A stretch of 64,000 nucleotides of DNA from Deinococcales bacterium (lineage in GTDB: Bacteria > Deinococcota > Deinococci > Deinococcales > JAAFIG01). The notes beneath the pieces were generated by a model, which saw only the letters and a program-made list of their open reading frames with translations, was not told the origin of the DNA and searched no databases. A program made the translations under genes and the position numbers. Below, piece by piece: positions 59,107-64,000 of the stretch. Within the stretch, counting starts at the first letter, position 1; every line of letters starts with the position of its first letter. The stretch is from positions 1-64,000 of the forward strand of contig JAAFIG010000001.1 of NCBI GenBank assembly GCA_013298595.1. The letters run 5' to 3'.

Positions 59107-59871
59107 CTATTGTGCTGTCATACCACCATCAGCAGTAATGATCGAACCCGTGATAAACGAAGCTTCATCGCTGGCAAGAAACAATGCCAAATGCGCGATT
59201 TCTCGAGGTTCGCCTGGGCGACCAATCGGCTGAAAAACATCAATACTATCGTAGACTTTTTGCAAACCACCCAACATCTCGGCATGAGCATAATTGATCG
59301 GGGTATCCACCCAACCCGGACAAATACAATTACAACGAATCCCCCGTTTGGCATAATCCAAGGCAATGCCCTTGGTCAGCATCACCACCGCGCCTTTAGA
59401 AGCGCTATACACCGTTAAAAACGGCTCAGACACCAAACCATTGACACTCGAGATATTGACAATACTACCGCCGCCTTGCTCGAGCATATGCGGCAATACC
59501 GCTCGAGACGCATACATGGCACCTTTGACATTGACATTCAAAGTGCGATCAATCACTTCATCAGATACTTCGTGAAAAACCCCCGGCAGATTGACCCCAG
59601 CATTATTACAAAGCACATCGACCCGACCCCACAAGGTTACGCACCTCGAAACCAACGCCTTAACTTGAGTGGCACTGGCAATATCAGCCACAAAGCTTTC
59701 GGCAATAAAACCAAGTTGCTGAATCTCGAGCACCGTTGTCTGCACTGCCGCTTCGTTGATATCCACACACAATACTCGAGCATTCTCTTCGGCAAACCGC
59801 AAAGCAATTGCTTTGCCGATACCAGAACCTGTGCCTGTGACAATACAAACCTTGCCATCTAATCTGCCCAT
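59107..59871 (-). CDS. Short-chain dehydrogenase/reductase
   Basis: 254 residues from ATG 59871, preceded by AAGGAG; the longer frame from 59937 is rejected. TGTGSGIG (12-19) binds the cofactor; Asp37 in LCVDINEA suggests NAD rather than NADP; NNAG at 89-92; SSVNG at 141-145; Tyr155-x3-Lys159 (YSASKG) is catalytic. The sequence is typical of classical SDRs acting on secondary alcohols such as sugars or beta-hydroxy acids. It is convergent with the response regulator, one base between the stops. Confidence 0.94.
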   Translation of the reverse strand: MGRLDGKVCIVTGTGSGIGKAIALRFAEENARVLCVDINEAAVQTTVLEIQQLGFIAESFVADIASATQVKALVSRCVTLWGRVDVLCNNAGVNLPGVFHEVSDEVIDRTLNVNVKGAMYASRAVLPHMLEQGGGSIVNISSVNGLVSEPFLTVYSASKGAVVMLTKGIALDYAKRGIRCNCICPGWVDTPINYAHAEMLGGLQKVYDSIDVFQPIGRPGEPREIAHLALFLASDEASFITGSIITADGGMTAQ

Positions 59872-59987
59872 AAAACTCCTTGATTTGCTTTTAACCACAA
59901 ATATACTCCGAGCCTGAAGTGAAAAGTATGGCATCATCCGCTGAAAAGCTTTGACAAATTGTCATCCTGATTCCCAAACACTTGTTC

Positions 59988-60017
59988 TTGACGAGTCTCG
60001 AGGTTGCCGCTTATACT
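59988..60017 (+). promoter_or_regulatory. Promoter of the aspS leader
   Basis: TTGACG (59988-59993), 18 bases, TATACT (60012-60017), a good sigma-A promoter. The start would fall near 60024, giving a leader of about 117 bases before aspS and putting a short peptide ATG (60028) at the very 5' end. Confidence 0.75.
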
Positions 60018-60027
60018 CCACGAGCTT

Positions 60028-60069
60028 ATGAAATGCTTTTTTAACAATTCTGCCGACGACGATAATTAG
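60028..60069 (+). CDS. Predicted aspS leader peptide with Asp and Asn codons
   Basis: Thirteen codons and a TAG: MKCFFNNSADDDN. The codons GAC GAC GAT AAT at 60055-60066 give Asp-Asp-Asp-Asn and two further Asn codons (AAC AAT) lie earlier. The start codon lies a few bases from the predicted transcription start, so it would be leaderless. The Asp codons form the left arm of the first hairpin of the leader. A ribosome waiting for Asp-tRNA would cover this arm and let the antiterminator form. Too short for family comparison; the case rests on position, codons and RNA fold. Confidence 0.65.
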   Translation: MKCFFNNSADDDN

Positions 60070-60126
60070 TCGTCGGGGCTTTCGTTGTTTTTTAACGCCC
60101 CGCTCGAGACTCGAGTGGGGATTTTT
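60053..60126 (+). promoter_or_regulatory. Attenuator of aspS: three mutually exclusive stems and a terminator
   Basis: Stem 1:2 is CCGACGAC (60053-60060) with GTCGTCGG (60069-60076). Stem 2:3 is CGGGGC (60074-60079) with GCCCCG (60097-60102). Stem 3:4 is CCCCGCTCGAG (60098-60108) with CTCGAGTGGGG (60110-60120), 10 Watson-Crick pairs and one G-U with almost no loop as written, so the inner pairs must open; it is followed by TTTTT (60122-60126). Stems 1:2 and 3:4 can coexist; 2:3 excludes both. Ribosome stalling on the Asp codons would free arm 2, form 2:3 and prevent the terminator, so aspS is read when charged tRNA is scarce. Confidence 0.65.
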
Positions 60127-60140
60127 CTTTAAGGGGTTGT

Positions 60141-61421
60141 ATGTTGCGGACATTAACAAATGAATTACCAAATTGCATTGGACAAGCTGTCAAACTCGAG
60201 GGTTTTGTGCATTTTCGTCGAGATCTGGGTGGGGTGCAGTTTTTGGTCTTGCGTGATCGCACAGGAACAGCCCAATGTGTGCTTGGTAAAGGCGTGCATA
60301 TTCCTTTGCTCGAGTCGAGTGTACGGGTGCTTGGAACTGTTGTAGCAAATGCCAGAGCACCCCAAGGTTTAGAAGTGCAAGTGCAGAGTCTCGAGATGAT
60401 TAGTGTGGCGGTAGAACCTGCTCCTGTCGAGGTTTCTAAGGAAGAATGGAAAGCCAACCCCGAAACGTTGCTGGATTATCGGTATGTCAGTTTGCGTGGT
60501 TTAAAAGAACGGGCTGTGCTAAAAATTCAGGCGGTGCTAATTCAAGGTTTCCGTGAAGCGTTAATTGCCCAAGGGTTTACCGAGATTTTTACGCCAAAAA
60601 TTGTCAGCGCTGGTGCCGAAGGTGGTAGTAGCTTATTTGAAGTGCAGTATTTCGAGCAGAAAGCCTTTTTAGCCCAAAGCCCACAAGTCTATAAGCAGAT
60701 TATGGTTGGGGTCTACGAACGTGTTTTTGAAACCGCCTGTGTTTACCGCGCCGAGGAACACGCCACCAGTCGGCATTTAAACGAGTACATGAGTTTAGAT
60801 CTCGAGATGGGTTTTATTGAATCCGAAGAAGATGTTATGGATATGGAAAATTTGGTTCTCAAATACATGCTCGAGAAAGTTGCGACGGAATGCAAAACCG
60901 AACTTACCTTGTGTGGTGTTCCAGCCCCAACTGTTCCCGATAAAATTCCACGTATCCCACTTGCTGAAGCAAGGGCTTTATGTATCGAAAAGTATGGTTA
61001 CACCAATGGCGGCAAAGACCTCGACCCTGAAGGCGAAAGAATTATCAGTCGGCATTTCCTCGAGCATTTCGGTTCAGATTTTGTGTTTGTCACAAAGTAT
61101 CCGCGCAGTGCCCGACCTTTTTATGCTTACCCAAATATTGAAGATAACACCACCAAGAGTTTTGATTTGTTATTCCGTGGTATCGAAATTACCAGTGGTG
61201 GTCAACGCGTGCACGATTACCAAATGCTGCTCGAGAACATGGCATACTGCAATGTTGCCTCGGATGGATTTGGCGCATACCTCGAGGTCTTTAAGCACGG
61301 TATGCCGCCGCACGGTGGACTGGCAATCGGTGCGGAGCGTTTAACGGCTAAAATTCTCGAGATTAGCAATGTGCGTTATGCTCGGGCTTTCCCTCGTGAC
61401 CGTAATCGTTTGACACCGTAA
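60141..61421 (+). CDS. aspS: Aspartyl-tRNA synthetase, archaeal-type (AspRS2), probably non-discriminating
   Basis: 426 residues, the short AspRS2 form found in Deinococcus and Thermus beside the long bacterial enzyme; it lacks the bacterial insertion domain. The OB-fold anticodon domain is at the N-terminus (GQAVKLEGFVHFRRDLGGVQFLVLRDRTGTAQCV). Class II motifs: FTEIFTPKIVSAGAEGGSSLF, motif 2 ERVFETACVYRAEEHATSRHLNEY, and motif 3 GMPPHGGLAIGAERLT. AspRS2 of Thermus and Deinococcus also charges tRNA-Asn, which GatCAB then amidates. AAGGGG lies before the ATG. Expression is predicted to be controlled by the leader upstream. Confidence 0.95.
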   Translation: MLRTLTNELPNCIGQAVKLEGFVHFRRDLGGVQFLVLRDRTGTAQCVLGKGVHIPLLESSVRVLGTVVANARAPQGLEVQVQSLEMISVAVEPAPVEVSKEEWKANPETLLDYRYVSLRGLKERAVLKIQAVLIQGFREALIAQGFTEIFTPKIVSAGAEGGSSLFEVQYFEQKAFLAQSPQVYKQIMVGVYERVFETACVYRAEEHATSRHLNEYMSLDLEMGFIESEEDVMDMENLVLKYMLEKVATECKTELTLCGVPAPTVPDKIPRIPLAEARALCIEKYGYTNGGKDLDPEGERIISRHFLEHFGSDFVFVTKYPRSARPFYAYPNIEDNTTKSFDLLFRGIEITSGGQRVHDYQMLLENMAYCNVASDGFGAYLEVFKHGMPPHGGLAIGAERLTAKILEISNVRYARAFPRDRNRLTP

Positions 61422-61480
61422 GACACAAGCTTAATCTGCATTTTCTCACCGTTTCTCAGAAATTACGCTAAGCTAAATTC

Positions 61481-62959
61481 ATGGTTCAAAATACTGTGAT
61501 GTGGCTCGAGCGTTGGTTCTCGACTTGGTTCTCGCAACTGCTGCCATTGATCCCTTGGGTGCTTGGTGCCAGTGGGATATTTCTGGTATCAGGTATTGTG
61601 CTTTACGCCACTCGAGAGAACTTGTTTATGCAAACCCGAGATGTACTCTGGTCTCGAGCGGTCAAAGCAGGTGTGTGGTTGCCGCTTTTGGCGGCTTTAA
61701 GTCTAGCCAGTTTGGGTTTAACCGTGGCTCGAGAAGCTTTTATTTTACGATTTGCCAATCAACAAAACGCTCAATACTCGAAGCTCGAGGATCCATCTGG
61801 TGGGCAAACAGTGCAAGGTAGTCCAAGTGCCAGTTACGAAGTGGTGCAACGTTTTACCCGAACTTTTTCTTTACAACCCGATTTCGCTAAGCGGCTCGGC
61901 AACGATCCTGAAGCAACTTTACGTAATTACCTCAGTCAACAAACCTATTTTAATGGTGTGCTTAAAGATGTCCAAGATGGCATCAAGCGCGATAAAGGCA
62001 ATATCTTATTCACCCGTACTTACACTGTGATTGAAAACAAAACCGTTGCTTTAGACAATGCCAATGTCGAAGTGAATTTTGAATTTGGTGATACTGGTGC
62101 TGGGCGCTCGTATTATCGCACGGGTTTTGTTGGCAAATACACTTTGCAAAACCCATTAAACCAAGATGTCAATGTCAGTTTTAATTTTCCATTGCCCGCA
62201 AATTCTGGAACGTTATCGGATTTTGAATTAAACGCTGCTGGTAAAAAAGTGGAATCCGATGATTTGGCTTCTGGTTTTTACTCATGGCAAGGAAATATTG
62301 CTGCTAACGCCAAAATTGAATTTATTGTCAAATATAAAAATCAAGGCTCGAGCACATGGTCTTATGATTTTGGGCAACGCCGCGAACCAATTAAGAATTT
62401 TTCGTTAAAAGTTAATTCGCCTCGCAGTATCAAATTTTTGCGTGGCAGTTTATACCCAACCAATCAAGTTGGTCCGCTCGAGTGGAACTTAAAAAATATT
62501 ATCACCAGTCAGAATGTGGTACTGAGCTTCCCAGAATTATCATTGCGCGAAACCTTATTAAAACTGTTTCGTTTTGCTGATGCTGCACTGCTGTTAATGC
62601 TGGTCTGGGCAATTTTATACGGCATCAGCCGTAAACTCGATCTCGAGCCAAAGCGCTTTGCTTTAGCTGCTCTTGGCATGGCACTTGGCATTGGTGCTGC
62701 GGCTGTGCTGCTGGGTTACATTCCATCAACCATTGCCATGTGGATAGGCGCAATTATCGCTGCCATGCTTGGCATATTGGCACTCGGCACCAGTTTTGCC
62801 TTACCCGTTGCGCTCTCGAGTTTAGCGCCATTGGCATTCTTGTCGGGCGGTCATGCCGGATTGTGGTTGTTGCTGCTGGCATTGGTGGTTGTCTCGAGCT
62901 TACTGCCACGCGATTCGCTTCAAAGATTACAAGGCTTATTACCAAAAGGAAAGCCTTAA
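61481..62959 (+). CDS. Membrane protein with a large extracytoplasmic domain, unknown function
   Basis: 492 residues. Two N-terminal helices (LPLIPWVLGASGIFLVSGIV, 22-41, and WLPLLAALSLASLGLTVA, 65-82), then an extracytoplasmic beta-rich domain (about 90-355) with NVEVNFEFGDTGAGRSYYRTGF and NPLNQDVNVSFNFPLPANSG, and five C-terminal helices (365-475). The arrangement and the segment on symmetric beta strands recall CreD-like inner membrane proteins, but I cannot name a family with confidence. TAAGCT (61469-61474) lies 6 bases before the ATG. Its end overlaps the convergent Uma2 gene by 4 bases. Confidence 0.8.
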   Translation: MVQNTVMWLERWFSTWFSQLLPLIPWVLGASGIFLVSGIVLYATRENLFMQTRDVLWSRAVKAGVWLPLLAALSLASLGLTVAREAFILRFANQQNAQYSKLEDPSGGQTVQGSPSASYEVVQRFTRTFSLQPDFAKRLGNDPEATLRNYLSQQTYFNGVLKDVQDGIKRDKGNILFTRTYTVIENKTVALDNANVEVNFEFGDTGAGRSYYRTGFVGKYTLQNPLNQDVNVSFNFPLPANSGTLSDFELNAAGKKVESDDLASGFYSWQGNIAANAKIEFIVKYKNQGSSTWSYDFGQRREPIKNFSLKVNSPRSIKFLRGSLYPTNQVGPLEWNLKNIITSQNVVLSFPELSLRETLLKLFRFADAALLLMLVWAILYGISRKLDLEPKRFALAALGMALGIGAAAVLLGYIPSTIAMWIGAIIAAMLGILALGTSFALPVALSSLAPLAFLSGGHAGLWLLLLALVVVSSLLPRDSLQRLQGLLPKGKP

Positions 62960-63498
62960 AACTCGAGTCCGTTATAGATTTGCTCGAGAGTTAACGTCGC
63001 ACCGATACATGGAATATCTATTTCACCTATATCCTCGAGTGTTTCAAGTAACCACGTATTGTCACGGCGTTTGTAAACAACGACCAATCTCGAGTGTTGT
63101 TCGACCAAGATATACCGTTGCACACTTGGTATACGAGTGTATTCAAACAGTTTCTTATTGGTGTCGGTATCGGCTGTACTCGCCGAAACCACTTCGAGTA
63201 GAAAACATGGTGTTTCCTCAACTCGAGGATCATTGTTATCAAGGCAGTTAATCATGATGTCTGGATAACGGTAACGGGTGCTCGAGACTTCTAATTGAAT
63301 GGTTTTGGTTTGGAAACGACAACCTTTGGCTCGAGCAAGCAATGCCAATGCAAGGGTGATGTTCAGAACAATTTCCTCGTGGCGTTTACTCTCCCCTGCC
63401 ATTGCGTAGACTTTGCCATCCACGTACTCATGACGAATCTCGGCAATCATTTCTTGCTCGAGATATTCGGCTACACTCAGATTTGCCAGTTGCGTCAT
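62956..63498 (-). CDS. Uma2-family protein (DUF820, PD-(D/E)XK fold)
   Basis: 180 residues. The DUF820/Uma2 pattern is clear: LSVAEYLEQEMIAEIRHEYVDGKVYAMAGES at the N-terminus, YRYPDIMI with the active-site Asp, and CFLLEVVSASTADTDTNKKLFEYTRIPSVQRYILVE with Glu and the following lysines. The fold is that of restriction endonucleases; members are abundant in cyanobacteria, Chloroflexi and Deinococcus, and their role is unknown. TAAACT (63505-63510, reverse strand) lies 6 bases before the ATG. It shares the strand and a terminator boundary with the S1 gene but is not co-transcribed with it. Confidence 0.93.
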   Translation of the reverse strand: MTQLANLSVAEYLEQEMIAEIRHEYVDGKVYAMAGESKRHEEIVLNITLALALLARAKGCRFQTKTIQLEVSSTRYRYPDIMINCLDNNDPRVEETPCFLLEVVSASTADTDTNKKLFEYTRIPSVQRYILVEQHSRLVVVYKRRDNTWLLETLEDIGEIDIPCIGATLTLEQIYNGLEF

Positions 63499-63530
63499 TG
63501 GTCAAGTTTAGCAGAATTCTTAGGGCATAA

Positions 63531-63564
63531 AAAAGCGCGAAAGATTTTCTTTCGCGCTTTTTTT
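63531..63564. terminator. Intrinsic terminator after the S1 protein gene
   Basis: AAAAGCGCGAAAG (63531-63543) and CTTTCGCGCTTTT (63549-63561) form a perfect stem with a 5-base loop, with A and T runs at the ends, so it can stop transcription of rpsA on the reverse strand. Confidence 0.92.
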
Positions 63565-63573
63565 GTGGAAAAT

Positions 63574-64000
63574 TTACTCGCCTTGTTTATCGTCTTTTTT
63601 GCCACCCAAACCAAATTGGGCGAACAGATCAGCGTAAACATCACCAAGTTTAGTGGTAACTTTACCGCCACCTGCGTCGGCATTGGCAAGGTTGCTCGAG
63701 TTGCTCGAGTAATCGTAATCGAATTCGCGTTTCTTGCTGCCTCGAGCGCTACCAAAGTTTGGTTTGCGTTCGGCTGCTGGCACACCGCCAAGGGCGCGTT
63801 TGCGGCTGAGGCTGGCGCGTTGGTCAACTGGGTCTATGTTGAGCACAACAGCTTCGACTTCGTCACCTTTCTTGAATAACTCAGCGGCATTGGTGACGCG
63901 TTCGTTGGCAAGTTCGGAGATATGGATTAAGCCTTCGATACCATCTTCGATTTCAATGAAAACACCGAAATCGGTTAAGCCTGTGACTTTACCTTTGACT
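63574..64000 (-). CDS. rpsA: 30S ribosomal protein S1, 3' part (5' end beyond the window)
   Basis: Reverse-strand frame open to the window edge, about 142 codons seen. The visible part begins with an S1/OB-fold repeat ([20 protein letters not shown], then [35 protein letters not shown]) and ends with [11 protein letters not shown] and a hydrophilic tail of 75 residues rich in Ser, Gly, Asp and Lys. S1 binds mRNA on the small subunit and helps initiation. An internal ATG at 63846 is not a start. The low-complexity tail is usual for S1. In a genome with many leaderless messages, S1 dependence would be of interest. Confidence 0.88.
   Translation of the reverse strand, partial: VKGKVTGLTDFGVFIEIEDGIEGLIHISELANERVTNAAELFKKGDEVEAVVLNIDPVDQRASLSRKRALGGVPAAERKPNFGSARGSKKREFDYDYSSNSSNLANADAGGGKVTTKLGDVYADLFAQFGLGGKKDDKQGE

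Larger units (their letters stand above)
1..64000. repeat. Highly iterated palindrome CTCGAG, dispersed
   Basis: The hexamer CTCGAG recurs throughout the window: by hand count 36 copies lie in the first 6 kb, roughly 6 per kb, where a random sequence of this composition would give about 0.2 per kb. Copies occur in all reading frames of genes (Leu-Glu, X-Arg-X, X-Ser-X), in spacers and inside terminator stems (36431-36461, 50304-50340, 60101-60116). Exceptions are the pilin cluster 36545-42130 (about 5 copies in 5.6 kb) and the gene at 49269-50258 (none seen). The pattern is like HIP1 of cyanobacteria; no matching methylase or nuclease gene is visible here. Confidence 0.9.

Noticed and set aside
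61481-62959. von Willebrand A or transporter assignment for the membrane protein
   Set aside because: No MIDAS motif and no transporter signature can be seen; only the helix-domain-helix layout is supported.
1-64000. CTCGAG as XhoI linkers or assembly artefact
   Set aside because: The copies lie inside intact coding frames, in many contexts, and are conserved as parts of motifs and stems; a cloning artefact would break genes.
1-64000. tRNA genes, rRNA genes, CRISPR arrays, prophage or insertion sequences
   Set aside because: I looked for T-loop motifs, regularly spaced repeats, and transposase or integrase signatures in the translated frames and found none that I could support.

Overview
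The window looks like chromosomal DNA of a member of the Deinococcota (Deinococcus-Thermus) with a GC content that appears, by eye, to be in the mid-40s %. The main evidence is: a 756-residue GlnRS with a C-terminal GatB/YqeY-type extension, as in Deinococcus; a short 426-residue archaeal-type (AspRS2) aspartyl-tRNA synthetase; a 78-residue seven-iron ferredoxin very like that of Thermus; and many genes whose start codon lies only 5-7 bases after a TANNNT -10 box, the leaderless arrangement described in Deinococcus. I saw no insertion sequence, tRNA, rRNA, CRISPR array or prophage.

Layout. 1-6.1 kb: a partial YibE/F membrane protein with a Fur/Zur regulator, a divergent metal-binding lipoprotein-type solute-binding protein, a Gly/Gln-rich protein, and glpD divergent from a SorC-type regulator with a tandem operator. 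6.1-6.4 kb is a repeat-rich spacer. 6.4-14.5 kb: M16 peptidase with a winged-helix regulator, a class C beta-lactamase-fold hydrolase, a P450/TetR pair sharing a palindromic operator, and a lipoprotein. 14.5-20.8 kb: thioesterase and glgC, an esterase/MFS pair, and rhodanese convergent with a class V aminotransferase. 20.8-23.8 kb: a small exported protein directly upstream of a fused secDF. 23.8-30.0 kb: FhuF-like protein, TetR-controlled reductase, NTF2-like protein, SDR, TetR, a second P450 and an SCP2 protein. 30.1-36.4 kb: CHASE-like/degenerate GGDEF protein, ferredoxin, hydrolase, a small TIM-barrel protein, and an ATP-grasp/esterase/phosphatase group. 36.5-42.1 kb: four type IV pilin-like genes, one very large. 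42.1-48.0 kb: glnS, a TlpA-like thioredoxin, hisA and an ABC exporter. 48.0-54.4 kb: a LacI-controlled sugar ABC transporter with xylulokinase and D-lyxose isomerase, predicted to use D-lyxose or a related sugar through D-xylulose. 54.5-64 kb: secreted proteins (one with a CXXCH motif), a NarL-type two-component system, SDR, aspS, a membrane protein, a Uma2-family protein and the 3' part of rpsA.

Three observations stand out. First, the aspS leader encodes a 13-codon peptide with three Asp codons in a row followed by Asn, placed before mutually exclusive hairpins that end in an intrinsic terminator: this has the form of ribosome-mediated attenuation of an aspartyl-tRNA synthetase that probably charges both tRNA-Asp and tRNA-Asn. 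Second, the hexamer CTCGAG occurs about six times per kilobase (36 in the first 6 kb by hand count, against about 0.2/kb expected), in genes, operators and terminator stems, behaving like the cyanobacterial HIP1 palindrome, and is strongly depleted in the pilin cluster. Third, the small exported protein upstream of secDF is placed like the secretion-monitor peptides SecM and VemP. All functional calls come from reading the sequence and from family knowledge; no database search was run.
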